A program made the position numbers and the translations under genes. From Streptomyces sp. NBC_01341 (GTDB lineage: Bacteria; Actinomycetota; Actinomycetes; Streptomycetales; Streptomycetaceae): 64,000 bases of DNA. Position 1 is the first letter of the stretch; each line of letters opens with the position of its first letter. Of this stretch, positions 52,631 to 61,388 are shown piece after piece. Where the stretch lies: assembly GCF_035946055.1 (NCBI RefSeq), contig NZ_CP108364.1:682001-746000 (forward strand), written 5' to 3'. The notes beneath the pieces were generated by a model. It was not told the DNA's origin. It worked only from the letters and a program-made list of their open reading frames with translations, and did not search any database.

Positions 52631-53755
52631 TCAGCGGCCGGCGAGTACCGGCCAGATTCCCGGGTCCTCGAAGTTCAGCGCCCACAGTGCCGTGTTGGTG
52701 ACGCCGTGCTTGCGCAGCACGGGCAGGTGGGTGGCGACCCCGAGTGCGTCCTGATACCAGACCTCCCGGGGTTCGTCGCCGTCGTCGTAGGTGAAGTACG
52801 GCGTGCCCGATACGGCGTCGAGGCGGTAGGGGGCGCCCTGTTCGGCGCGCAGTGCTTCGGCCTGCTTCCACGTGACGTGCTTCGTGGGGGCCGTACTGGC
52901 GCTGTCGGCGGGCCAGTCCCATCCGTAGGCGGGCAGCCCCATTTCCAGTCTGCCGGCCGGGACGACGGCTGTGGCACGGGTGAGGATGTCGTCGTACCAG
53001 CGGGTGTCTGCGAGCGGGCCGGGGTCGCCGCCGGACCAGTGCAGGTTGTAGCCCATGATGCGGATCCGGTCGGCGACACGCCCGAGGGCGGCGTAGTCCC
53101 AGATGCGTCCGGTCGTCGCGGTCCTGGGGAAGACCGTGATCACGCATTCCTTGGCGAGCGTGTGCAGGCGGGCGCAGAGGTCCGCGGCCAGGGCGGTGAA
53201 CCCGTCGCGCACGGAGGCGTAGGTGGCGTCGCCCGTGGTGGCGATGGATTCGTAGTCGAGGTCGAGGCCGTCGTAGTCGCGGGTCGCGGCGGTGCGCATC
53301 AGCGCGTCGGCGTGCTCCGTGCGCCGCGCGGGGCTGGTGAGGATCGCCGCCAGGGCGCCGGACTTCATCGTCTCCATGACCGTCGGGACCACTTTGATGC
53401 CGGCCCGGTGCAGTCCGTCGATGACGCGGCGCTCGCCGGCGCCCGGGTGGGAGTCGATCCGGCCGGCGGAAATCGCCTGGTACCAAAAGGGACTGACGGT
53501 GTGCAGTTGACCGGCATGGAGCAGGGCGTCCTGGTAGGCGCCCTCCTGGTCCCAGTAGGGAAGCCATCCGGACACCGTACGGGCCGCGGGCTCGGCGGAT
53601 CCACCGGCCGGCCCTGAAGCTGAACCGGAGGTCGAGGTCGCGGGGGGTGGCGGCGCTGACGCGGCGACAGGAACCGCCTGCAGCAGGGCCGCCGTCAGGA
53701 GCCCGGTCGCGGTGACGGCGCGGGCGAGCCGCGGGAGGACGGAAGAGGTGAGCAT
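52631..53755 (-). CDS. secreted GH18-type glycoside hydrolase
   Basis: A 374-residue secreted protein with a signal peptide (cut near VAA-SAP), a Pro/Ser/Gly linker to residue 58 and a GH18 barrel. The catalytic motif DYDGLDLDYE carries the acid Glu of the DxxDxDxE signature. GYNLHWSGGDPGP and WDWPADS follow along the barrel. The group resembles chitinase-like and spore-germination (YaaH-type) hydrolases that cleave beta-1,4 GlcNAc polymers. The substrate could be chitin or peptidoglycan-like. The ATG at 53755 begins the signal peptide. Confidence 0.9.
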   Translation of the reverse strand: MLTSSVLPRLARAVTATGLLTAALLQAVPVAASAPPPPATSTSGSASGPAGGSAEPAARTVSGWLPYWDQEGAYQDALLHAGQLHTVSPFWYQAISAGRIDSHPGAGERRVIDGLHRAGIKVVPTVMETMKSGALAAILTSPARRTEHADALMRTAATRDYDGLDLDYESIATTGDATYASVRDGFTALAADLCARLHTLAKECVITVFPRTATTGRIWDYAALGRVADRIRIMGYNLHWSGGDPGPLADTRWYDDILTRATAVVPAGRLEMGLPAYGWDWPADSASTAPTKHVTWKQAEALRAEQGAPYRLDAVSGTPYFTYDDGDEPREVWYQDALGVATHLPVLRKHGVTNTALWALNFEDPGIWPVLAGR

Positions 53756-53826
53756 GGGACTGAGCCTGCGGCTCCGTCCGCGGACCCGCTCCGCGGACTG
53801 GGCCGTACAGGTTCTACGGTGTGGTG

Positions 53827-54294
53827 ATGACGTTCCAGCAGGCCAACCACAGCAGCGACAGCTCGACCGACTTCCCCGGCCGCAGTGGCCCGAACGCGAC
53901 GGCGGAGGCCGACCCCCGTGACACGGGGCCTGTCCGCACCTCGTACGCCCCCGACCGCGACGGCGATCCGGACCCCGGCGAGATCGTGTGGACCTGGGTG
54001 CCGTTCGAGGAGAACGACGGCCGCGGCAAGGACCGGCCCGTCCTCGTCGTGGCGCGCGAGGCGGGGGGCACGCTCCTCGCGGTGCAGCTGTCGAGCAAGC
54101 AGCACGAACGGGACCACGAATGGGTCGCGCTGGGCGCCGGCCCCTGGGACAGTTCCGGCCGGCCGTCCTGGGCCGATCTGGACCGCGTGCTGCGGGTGCA
54201 CGAGGACGGGATGCGGCGCGAGGCGTGCGCTCTGGACCGGGACAGGTTCGACCTGGTCGCGGGGCGGCTGCGGGAGCGTTACGGCTGGAGCTGA
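53827..54294 (+). CDS. PemK/MazF-family endoribonuclease toxin (orphan)
   Basis: A 155-residue protein whose C-terminal 110 residues match the PemK/MazF fold: PGEIVWTWVPFEENDG, GKDRPVLVVARE and LSSKQHERDHEW are the conserved strands. The N-terminal roughly 45 residues are a charged, disordered extension. TACGGT lies six bases before the ATG, so the transcript may be leaderless. No antitoxin gene is adjacent, so a normal toxin-antitoxin pair is not supported. Its 3' end overlaps the convergent PARG-like pseudogene by 16 bases. Confidence 0.85.
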   Translation: MTFQQANHSSDSSTDFPGRSGPNATAEADPRDTGPVRTSYAPDRDGDPDPGEIVWTWVPFEENDGRGKDRPVLVVAREAGGTLLAVQLSSKQHERDHEWVALGAGPWDSSGRPSWADLDRVLRVHEDGMRREACALDRDRFDLVAGRLRERYGWS

Positions 54295-55114
54295 CCCGCG
54301 AAGGCCCGGGTGAAGGCGTCCCGGGTCGCCGAGTCCGGGCCCCGGTCCGGGATTCCGAAGACGATCTGCTCGAAGTGGCCCGCGAACCGTCCGCCGTCGG
54401 CGAGCAGCGAGTGGAACGCCTGGGCCACCTCACCGGGGTCGTTCATGAAGACACCGCAGCCCAGGCGCCCAGCACCAGCCGGCGGTAGCCGCGCGTAACG
54501 GCGACCTCGAACACCCGTTCGGCACGGCGCGCCAGCGCGGCGGGGATCCCGGCCGCCGACTCCGGTTCGCGGCGGCGGATGACTCCGGCGTTGGGCGCGG
54601 GCGACGTGAGGAAGCCGGCGGCGTACGGCGTGTCGAGGAGTCGGCCTCGGTCGTCGCGGAAGACCGGCACACCGGGTGAGTGGATGACCCGGTCGGTGTA
54701 GAAGGCGCTGCGTTCGGCACGATGGTGCGCGTAGTACTCCGGGGCCCGCAGCAGGGTGGCGTGGAGGGCTGAGCCACGGCACAGCGACTCCTCCTGGGCC
54801 TGCGCGCCGTTCAGGTAGCCGCCGCCCGGGTTGCGCGCGGAGGCGTAGTTCAGCACGGCGACCCTGGCCGGGGACTCGGCCGTCATCCGGCGGGCGGCCC
54901 GCAGGCTCGTCTCCCCCGTCACCTCGACGACCGGGACGCGGTCGGTGTCCACCACGGCCACGGGCACCGGCTCCGGACCGTGGAGCCGCGTGCCGGAGAG
55001 GGCGGCCGCCAGGGCGCGCTCGATGGACACCTCGCGGCCCCCGGGCGTGCGATAGCGGCCGGCCAGGACGATGTTCTCGGTCTCGCGCGCGATGCCGCGC
55101 AGCCGTGCGCTCAT
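54279..55114 (-). pseudogene. frameshifted TIGR02452 (microbial PARG-like) gene
   Basis: From ATG 55114 the protein runs correctly through the ADP-ribose-binding features NYASARNPGGGYLNGAQAQ and EESLCRGS to RRLVLGAW. The frame then stops shortly after, at 54443. The family's C-terminal part continues in another frame as GCGVFMNDPGEVAQAFHSLL and ends at 54279. One G missing from a GGGG run at about 54460 explains this. Microbial PARGs remove ADP-ribose from proteins. Either the gene is recently inactivated or the base is a sequencing error. It is divergent from egtA. Confidence 0.85.
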
Positions 55115-55259
55115 GGGCGCGCCCCCGTGTGGTGCATACGGGGCATGCTGGACGCGGTGGCGGCATGGAGGCAAGCGGTTTTCATGGCGCGGGGGCACCC
55201 TTGTGCGAACCCCCAGTAAGGGTTTGGGTGGAAGGAAGCACCCGAAGAGGAGGCCCAGC

Positions 55260-56558
55260 ATGCCCCCGGAAACGCACGGCCGGCCCGGCCCGCCCGCCGA
55301 GGCGACGCCCCTCGGCGAGGAGGAGGCGGAGGATCTGCTCCGCGGCATATGTTTCAAGACGGGACCGCCCCGGACGGTCGGCGTGGAGTTGGAATGGCTC
55401 ATCCACGACCGTGAGCACCCCGAGGCAGCCGTTTCACCCGAGCGCCTCCGCGCCGCCGCCGACGCCGTGCGCGCCACGCCGCTGGACGCGGCGCTGACCT
55501 TCGAGCCGGGCGGCCAGCTGGAGCTCAGCTCCCAGCCCGCCGGCTCGCTGATGGCGTGTGTCGATGCCGCAGCAGCGGACCTCGTCTCCGTACGCGACAC
55601 CCTGGGACACGCCGGACTGACCCTGTCCGGTCTCGGGGTCGACCCGTGGCACCCTCCGCGGCGTCTGCTCCAGGAACCCCGCTACGCGGCCATGGAAGCG
55701 GCCCTCGACCGGTCGGGGCCGTCCGGCCGGGCGATGATGTGCACCACCGCGTCGGTCCAGGTCTGCCTGGACGCCGGCGAGGAGGAGCCCGGCCCGCTCG
55801 GCTACGGGCGGCGCTGGCAGCTCGCGCACCTGCTGGGTGCCGTGCTGGTGGCGGCCTTCGCCAATTCGCCCTTCCGGGAGGGGCGGCGCAGCGGCTGGCG
55901 CTCGACCCGGCAGGCCCTGTGGGCGGATCTCGACCCCCACAGGTCGCTGGCACCGCAGAGCCGCCTCGGGCCGCGCCACGCCTGGACCGCGCACGCGCTC
56001 GACACGCCCGTGATGTGCATCCGGGAGGACGGTGCCCCGTGGGGCGTACCGGCCGGGCTGACGTTCCGGGAGTGGATCCGGGGCGGCGGACCCCGGCCCC
56101 CGGTCCGGGCGGACCTGGACTACCACGTCACGACCCTGTTCCCGCCGGTGCGCCCGCGCGGGCACCTGGAGCTGCGCATGATCGACGCCCAGTCCGGCAC
56201 CGACGGCTGGCTCGTGCCGCTGGCCGTCACCACCGCCCTGTTCGACGACCCGGAGGCGGCGGAGACGGTGTACCGCACCGTGAAGCCCCTGGCCGAGACG
56301 GCGGGCCTCACGGCCGCGCCCCGCAATCCGCTCTGGACCGCCGCGGCCCGCGACGGTCTGAGCGACCCGGAACTCGCCGCGGCCGCCGCTGCCTGCTTCG
56401 CGACGGCGCTGGAGGCGCTGCCGCGGATCGGTGCCGACGCCCACGTCATCGACACGGTGGCGGCCTTCGACGACCGCTATACGGCCCGCGGCCGATGTCC
56501 GGCCGACGATCTGGCCGACCCCTCACACGCACCTCACGGAAAGGGCCTGGTCCGATGA
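55260..56558 (+). CDS. egtA: ergothioneine biosynthesis glutamate-cysteine ligase
   Basis: A 432-residue GCS2-type ligase that joins glutamate and cysteine to give gamma-glutamylcysteine, the sulfur donor for ergothioneine. GVELEWLIHD is the N-terminal nucleotide-binding strand, TFEPGGQLELSSQP the Glu-rich catalytic strand, and RGHLELRMIDAQ the later metal-ligand strand. The ATG follows GAGGAGG. It overlaps egtB by four bases (ATGA) and heads the operon. The divergent gap to the PARG-like pseudogene holds an ACCCTT/AAGGGT inverted repeat (55197-55223) of unknown meaning. Confidence 0.94.
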   Translation: MPPETHGRPGPPAEATPLGEEEAEDLLRGICFKTGPPRTVGVELEWLIHDREHPEAAVSPERLRAAADAVRATPLDAALTFEPGGQLELSSQPAGSLMACVDAAAADLVSVRDTLGHAGLTLSGLGVDPWHPPRRLLQEPRYAAMEAALDRSGPSGRAMMCTTASVQVCLDAGEEEPGPLGYGRRWQLAHLLGAVLVAAFANSPFREGRRSGWRSTRQALWADLDPHRSLAPQSRLGPRHAWTAHALDTPVMCIREDGAPWGVPAGLTFREWIRGGGPRPPVRADLDYHVTTLFPPVRPRGHLELRMIDAQSGTDGWLVPLAVTTALFDDPEAAETVYRTVKPLAETAGLTAAPRNPLWTAAARDGLSDPELAAAAAACFATALEALPRIGADAHVIDTVAAFDDRYTARGRCPADDLADPSHAPHGKGLVR

Positions 56559-57895
56559 CCGACTCCCCCGCTCCGTCCACCGGCCGGGAGCACGACGCGG
56601 AGATACTGCGCGAGCGCGCCCTGGCAGCCCTTCTCGCGGCCCGCGAGCGCACCGCCCTCCTCACTGACAGCGTCGACGACGACGAACTGACGGCGCAGCA
56701 CTCCCCACTGATGTCGCCCCTGGTCTGGGATCTGGCGCACATCGGCAACCAGGAGGAGCTGTGGCTGCTGCGGGCCGTGGGAGGCAGGGAGGCCCTGCGC
56801 CCGGAGATCGACGGACTGTACGACGCCTTCGAGCACTCCCGGGCCAGCCGTCCTTCACTGCCCCTCCTCGCACCCGCCGAGGCCCGCACCTACGCCGCCG
56901 ACGTGCGCGGCCGGGCCCTGGACATCCTCGGCGGTGCGCCGCTGCACGGCGGGGGCCGCCCCCTCGAACAGGCCGGCTTCGCCTTCGGCATGGTCGCCCA
57001 GCACGAACAGCAGCACGACGAGACGATGCTGATCACTCATCAGCTGCGTTCGGGGCCCGCGGTGCTCAGCGCGCCGGAGCCCCCCGGCCCCACGGACGCC
57101 GCCTCCCTGCCGGCCGAGGTCCTCGTCCCGGGAGGCCCGTTCACCATGGGCACCTCGACCGAGCCGTGGGCCCTGGACAACGAGAGGCCCGCTCACCGGC
57201 GCGAGGTGGCGGCGTTCCACATCGACACCGCGCCGGTCACCTGTGGCGCCTATCAGCGCTTCGTCGAGGACGGCGGCTACGGGGACGCCCGCTGGTGGGC
57301 GCCCGACGGCTGGGCCATGGTCCGCGAACACGGTCTGGAAGCCCCCCTGTTCTGGCACCGGGACGCCGGCCAGTGGCTGCGCAGGCGTTTCGGGGTCACC
57401 GAGCCGGTGCCCGCGGACGAGCCGGTGCTCCATGTCAGCTGGTACGAGGCCGACGCTTACGCACGCTGGGCCGGCAGGCGGCTGCCGACCGAGCCGGAGT
57501 GGGAGAAGGCCGCCCGACACGACCCCGCCTCGGGCCGTTCGCTGCGCTACCCCTGGGGTGACGACGACCCGACCGCCGAGCGGGCCAACCTGGGCCAGCG
57601 CCACCTGCGTCCGGCCGCCGCGGGAGCGTACGCGGCCGGCCGTTCCCCGGCGGGCGCCGGCCAGCTGATCGGCGACGTGTGGGAGTGGACGGCGAGCGAC
57701 TTCCTGCCCTACCCCGGTTTCGTGGCGTTCCCGTACCGCGAGTACTCCGAGGTGTTCTTCGGCCCCGGGCACAAGGTGCTGCGCGGCGGTTCGTTCGCCG
57801 TGGACCCGGTCGCGGTCCGCGGCACGTTCCGCAACTGGGACCTTCCCGTGCGCCGTCAGATCTTCTCCGGATTCCGCACCGCGAGGGACGCCTGA
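56555..57895 (+). CDS. egtB: ergothioneine sulfoxide synthase (iron-dependent)
   Basis: A 446-residue enzyme that links hercynine to gamma-glutamylcysteine through a C-S bond. The N-terminal DinB-like domain has the iron histidines in WDLAHIGNQEEL and AQHEQQHDET. The C-terminal domain is a formylglycine-generating-enzyme-like (FGE-sulfatase) fold, with RLPTEPEWEKAAR and KVLRGGSFAVDP. It begins with ATGA overlapping egtA and its stop overlaps the egtC start (TGATG), so the operon is tightly coupled. Confidence 0.95.
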   Translation: MTDSPAPSTGREHDAEILRERALAALLAARERTALLTDSVDDDELTAQHSPLMSPLVWDLAHIGNQEELWLLRAVGGREALRPEIDGLYDAFEHSRASRPSLPLLAPAEARTYAADVRGRALDILGGAPLHGGGRPLEQAGFAFGMVAQHEQQHDETMLITHQLRSGPAVLSAPEPPGPTDAASLPAEVLVPGGPFTMGTSTEPWALDNERPAHRREVAAFHIDTAPVTCGAYQRFVEDGGYGDARWWAPDGWAMVREHGLEAPLFWHRDAGQWLRRRFGVTEPVPADEPVLHVSWYEADAYARWAGRRLPTEPEWEKAARHDPASGRSLRYPWGDDDPTAERANLGQRHLRPAAAGAYAAGRSPAGAGQLIGDVWEWTASDFLPYPGFVAFPYREYSEVFFGPGHKVLRGGSFAVDPVAVRGTFRNWDLPVRRQIFSGFRTARDA

Positions 57896-58650
57896 TGTGC
57901 CGTCATATCGCTTACCTGGGGCCCTCGGTGTCCCTGGGCGAGGTACTCGTCGCGCCCTCGCACGGGCTGGTGCGCCAGTCGTGGGAGCCTCGGCGCCAGC
58001 GGTCCGGGACGGTGAACGCCGACGGCTTCGGGGTCGGCTGGTACGCGGAGGAGGACCCCGTCCCCGGCCGCTACCGGCGTGCCGGACCCGTCTGGGGCGA
58101 CGAGACGTTCGCCGATCTCGCCCGTGTGGTGCGCAGCACCGCGCTGCTCGCCGCCGTCCGTGACGCGACGTTCGCCGGCGCCGACGGTGAGGCGGCCGCG
58201 GCGCCCTTCACCGAAGGCCGCCTGCTCTTCAGCCACAACGGCGCGGTCCTGGGGTGGCCCGGCGCCCTGGCACCGCTGGCCGCCACCCTGCCGCCCGAGC
58301 GGCTGCTGTCGCTGGCCGCCCGGAGCGACTCGGCACTGCTCTGGGCACTCGTGCTGCACCGGACGTCCCGGGGCGACGAGATAGGGCAGGCGGTCGCCGA
58401 CACGGTTCTCGACGTCGCCGCCGCCGCCCCCGGCTCACGCCTCAATCTGCTGGTCACCGACGGCTCCACCGTCGTGGGGACCGCGTGGGGCGACTCCCTC
58501 TGGTATCTCCACGCCCCGGGCCGCCGCACGGTGGTGGCCTCGGAGCCGTACGACGACGATCCCGACTGGCGTGAGGTTCCGGACCGGACCCTGCTGGCCG
58601 CGACCCGCACCGATGTCCTCACGACCCCGCTCAAGGAGCCCTCTGCGTGA
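57895..58650 (+). CDS. egtC: gamma-glutamyl-hercynylcysteine sulfoxide amidohydrolase
   Basis: A 251-residue Ntn hydrolase. Cys2 after the initiator Met (MCRHIAYLG) is the N-terminal nucleophile of the class II glutamine amidotransferase fold. NADGFGVGWYA and FSHNGAVLGW are the substrate-binding strands. It removes the glutamyl group from the EgtB product. It shares bases with both egtB and egtD. Confidence 0.94.
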   Translation: MCRHIAYLGPSVSLGEVLVAPSHGLVRQSWEPRRQRSGTVNADGFGVGWYAEEDPVPGRYRRAGPVWGDETFADLARVVRSTALLAAVRDATFAGADGEAAAAPFTEGRLLFSHNGAVLGWPGALAPLAATLPPERLLSLAARSDSALLWALVLHRTSRGDEIGQAVADTVLDVAAAAPGSRLNLLVTDGSTVVGTAWGDSLWYLHAPGRRTVVASEPYDDDPDWREVPDRTLLAATRTDVLTTPLKEPSA

Positions 58651-59609
58651 GTCCCTTCCTGCTGACCCGCACCCTGCCGGCGGACGCGACGGACGCGGCG
58701 CTGCGCGCCGACGTGCGCAGCGGCCTGACCGCGCACCCGAAGACGCTGCCCCCGAAGTGGTTCTACGACGCGCACGGCAGCGACCTGTTCGAGGAGATCA
58801 CCCGGCTGGACGAGTACTACCCGACGCGTTGTGAACGCGAGATCCTGATCGCCCGAGCCGGAGAGATCGCCGCCGCCTCCGGGGCCCGCACACTGGTCGA
58901 ACTGGGCTCGGGCTCGTCCGAGAAGACCAGGCACCTCCTGGACGCACTGCCCGGACTCGACACCTACGTACCCGTCGATGTGAGCGAGAGCGCCCTCACC
59001 GGCGCCGCCGAGGCGCTGCTCGCCGAGCGCCCCGGTCTCTCCGTACACGCGCTCGTCGCCGACTTCACCCATGCCATCGACCTGCCCGACACCCCCGGCC
59101 CCCGGCTGGTGGTGTTCCTGGGCGGAACTCTCGGCAATCTCCTGCCCGGCGAGCGCGCCGTGTTCCTGCGCTCCGTGCGGGAGCGGCTGGCACCGGGTGA
59201 CGGCCTGCTGCTCGGCACGGACCTGGTCAAGGACGAGGCGACCCTGGTGACGGCCTACGACGACGCGGCCGGGGTGACGGCCGCGTTCAACAAGAACGTC
59301 CTGACCGTGGTCAACCGTGAGCTCGGGGCGGACTTCCCGGCCGACGACTTCGCCCATGTCGCCCTGTGGGACGCGGAGCACGAGTGGATCGAGATGAGGC
59401 TGCGTGCGCGCAGGGCGCTGACGGTGAAGATCCGGGATCTGGACCTCGTGGTGCAGTTCGAGGAAGGCGAGGAACTGCGCACGGAGGTCTCGGCGAAGTT
59501 CCGCGAAGAGGGGGTGCGCGCCGAGTTGGCGGCCGCCGGCATGCGGCTGGATCAGTGGTGGACGGACGAGGGCGGCAGGTTCGCGCTCTCATTGGCGACC
59601 GCGGACTGA
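58647..59609 (+). CDS. egtD: L-histidine N-alpha-methyltransferase
   Basis: A 320-residue methyltransferase that trimethylates histidine to hercynine with SAM. PPKWFYDAHGSDLFEEITRL is the family N-terminal signature, VELGSGSSEKTRHLLDAL binds SAM, and VFLGGTLGNLLPGERA and DAEHEWIEMRLRARR follow. The GTG start overlaps the egtC stop (GTGA). Its last 58 bases overlap the convergent acyltransferase gene. Confidence 0.95.
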   Translation: MSPFLLTRTLPADATDAALRADVRSGLTAHPKTLPPKWFYDAHGSDLFEEITRLDEYYPTRCEREILIARAGEIAAASGARTLVELGSGSSEKTRHLLDALPGLDTYVPVDVSESALTGAAEALLAERPGLSVHALVADFTHAIDLPDTPGPRLVVFLGGTLGNLLPGERAVFLRSVRERLAPGDGLLLGTDLVKDEATLVTAYDDAAGVTAAFNKNVLTVVNRELGADFPADDFAHVALWDAEHEWIEMRLRARRALTVKIRDLDLVVQFEEGEELRTEVSAKFREEGVRAELAAAGMRLDQWWTDEGGRFALSLATAD

Positions 59610-60391
59610 GCTGTACGCGCCAGTGTCCGCCGGTCGGGCTCGTCGACTGCGGAGATCTGCGGCAGGACGTGGATCTCCGCGGTGAGCCCGGCGGCGGTCA
59701 CCACCCGCCACAGGGAGGCGGCGAGCGGGTCGTCCCCGACGAACGCGACGGCCCCCGCCGCATCCGACCGCGTGGTCCGGTAGCGGATCCGGACAGGGCG
59801 GACGAGGGCGCCCGCGTCCACCGCCGCCTGGAAGGCTGCGGGCCGGAACCGGCCTCCGGCGCCGCGGCCGCACCAGGTGCTGCCCTGCGGAAAGACCGCC
59901 ACCCGTGATCCGGCACCCAGCGCTCCGGCGAGCGTGCGCACCGTGTCCGGCAGGGCGCGCAGCCGGTCACGCTCGATGAACAGCGTGCCCCCGAGCGTGG
60001 CGGCCGGCCCGAGGAGCGGCCAGGACCGTATCTCGCTCTTGGCCAGCATCCGGGCGGGGAGCACGGCGGCGATCAGCGGGATGTCCAGCCAGGAGACGTG
60101 GTCGGCGACCACGAGCTCCCCTCTCGAAGGCCGCGCGGATGGCACGGCGGCCCCGGTCACGCGTATGCGTACGCCGAAGGCCCGCACCACGGTGTGCGCC
60201 CACCGGCGGATCAGGCGGTCCCGGTGCGTCTGCCCGAGCAGCAGTGCGGCGGGCACGCACAGCACACCGAGGAGAGTGACGGCGCAACCGGCGACCAGCA
60301 GACCGGCGGCGGCGAGAGGCGGCCGTACGGCGTCCCCATGGTGCGCGCAGTCCCCCGGGGTACACGGCGCGACGGGCAGCCAGGCGCTCAT
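59552..60391 (-). CDS. olsA: 1-acyl-glycerophosphate-type acyltransferase (ornithine lipid O-acyltransferase OlsA)
   Basis: A 279-residue PlsC-family acyltransferase with an N-terminal hydrophobic segment of about 25 residues. The catalytic motif reads DHVSWLD in place of NHxxxxD, and FPQGSTW replaces FPEGTRS, variants seen in OlsA-like enzymes. It would add the second acyl chain to lyso-ornithine lipid. The pairing with olsB (ATGA overlap) is the main reason for the specific call. It overlaps egtD by 58 bases on the opposite strand. Confidence 0.82.
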   Translation of the reverse strand: MSAWLPVAPCTPGDCAHHGDAVRPPLAAAGLLVAGCAVTLLGVLCVPAALLLGQTHRDRLIRRWAHTVVRAFGVRIRVTGAAVPSARPSRGELVVADHVSWLDIPLIAAVLPARMLAKSEIRSWPLLGPAATLGGTLFIERDRLRALPDTVRTLAGALGAGSRVAVFPQGSTWCGRGAGGRFRPAAFQAAVDAGALVRPVRIRYRTTRSDAAGAVAFVGDDPLAASLWRVVTAAGLTAEIHVLPQISAVDEPDRRTLARTAQSAVANESANLPPSSVHH

Positions 60392-61221
60392 CGCGGCGGG
60401 GCCAGCGAGAGGAAGTGGCGCAGGTAGCGGGGGTCGGTGCGGCGCATGGAGAGCAGGACGTACAGGTCCGCGACGTCGAAGTCGGGATCGTGCGCGGGCG
60501 CCCCGCAGACCCAGGCGCCGAGCCGGAGGTAGCCGCGCAGCAGCGGCGGGAGAGCCGCCCGGGCGGCGGGCCCGCCACCGGGGTGACCGGAGGTGTCCCA
60601 GAGGCGGTGAGGGGTGACCCAGTACTCCTCGGGCGCCAGGTTGTGGGTCCGCACCGTGTCCCAGCTCCTTGCGGCCAGCGCGCCCCCGTCGGCGAGGGGT
60701 ACGGAGCAGCAGCCCGCGAGCCAGTTGTGGCCGGTGCGCTCCATGTAGCGGGCGAGTCCGGCCCAGATGAGGGCGATGACGGCGCCGTCCCGGTGGGCTG
60801 GGTGCACGCAGGACCTGCCCACCTCGACGAGGTCGTCACGGATCGGCCGGAGCCTTCCGAGGTCGAACTCGCCCTCCGCGTAGAGGCGGCCGGCGCGCCG
60901 GGCCCCCTCGGGGGGCAGCAGCCGGTAGGTGGCGACGACTTCCCCTGTGGCGTTCTCCCGCACGAGCAGGTGGTCGCAGTGGGCGTCGAAGGCGTCGGCG
61001 TCCAGGCCCGGTTCGAGGCTGTCGAGGCGCGCTCCGAGCTCGCCGGCGAACACCAGGTGGCGCAGGCGCTGTGCGGCACGTACGTCCTCGGGGCCGGTGG
61101 CCAGAGCGACGCGGTAACCGGAGTCGGCCGATGCCCGCCGGGGCGGGGGCACGACAGCGGGAGCCGGTACGGGTTCGGCGGTGGGTAGGTGCGCGGACGT
61201 GGAGAGGGGCAGCACGGTCAT
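60388..61221 (-). CDS. olsB: L-ornithine N-alpha-acyltransferase (GNAT-fold OlsB)
   Basis: A 277-residue GNAT-type acyl transferase. AQRLRHLVFAGELGARLD, FDAHCDHLLVREN, EVVATYRLLPPEGA and VGRSCVHPAHRDGAVIALIW are the OlsB landmarks. The enzyme transfers a 3-hydroxyacyl group from acyl carrier protein to ornithine. The next gene, olsA, completes ornithine lipid. The N-terminal roughly 35 residues are Pro/Ala-rich and non-conserved. The ATG at 61221 lies after GGAGA. Phosphate-free ornithine lipids typically rise under phosphate limitation. Confidence 0.85.
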   Translation of the reverse strand: MTVLPLSTSAHLPTAEPVPAPAVVPPPRRASADSGYRVALATGPEDVRAAQRLRHLVFAGELGARLDSLEPGLDADAFDAHCDHLLVRENATGEVVATYRLLPPEGARRAGRLYAEGEFDLGRLRPIRDDLVEVGRSCVHPAHRDGAVIALIWAGLARYMERTGHNWLAGCCSVPLADGGALAARSWDTVRTHNLAPEEYWVTPHRLWDTSGHPGGGPAARAALPPLLRGYLRLGAWVCGAPAHDPDFDVADLYVLLSMRRTDPRYLRHFLSLAPPR

Positions 61222-61336
61222 GGCGGTCTCCGGGGGACGGATCAGCGAGGGCGGCTGCCGGGCCTTCGCGGGTGGTGCGACGGCCCGGCCCCCTACTTCT
61301 TCCGTGACCGGCTGGATTCGACGTGACCGCTGTGGG

Positions 61337-61370
61337 GATCCGGGATGTGCGACGGCTGAATCCCCGGATC
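61337..61370. terminator. imperfect hairpin between olsB and the solute-binding protein gene
   Basis: GATCCGGGAT (61337-61346) pairs with ATCCCCGGATC (61360-61370) with one bulged base. It lies just after the stop of the binding-protein gene and before olsB, both on the minus strand. Confidence 0.45.
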
Positions 61371-61388
61371 GCCGCACGGGCTGTGAGG

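Noticed and set aside
53827-54294. A complete toxin-antitoxin module
   Set aside because: No antitoxin-sized gene precedes or follows the MazF-type gene on the same strand.
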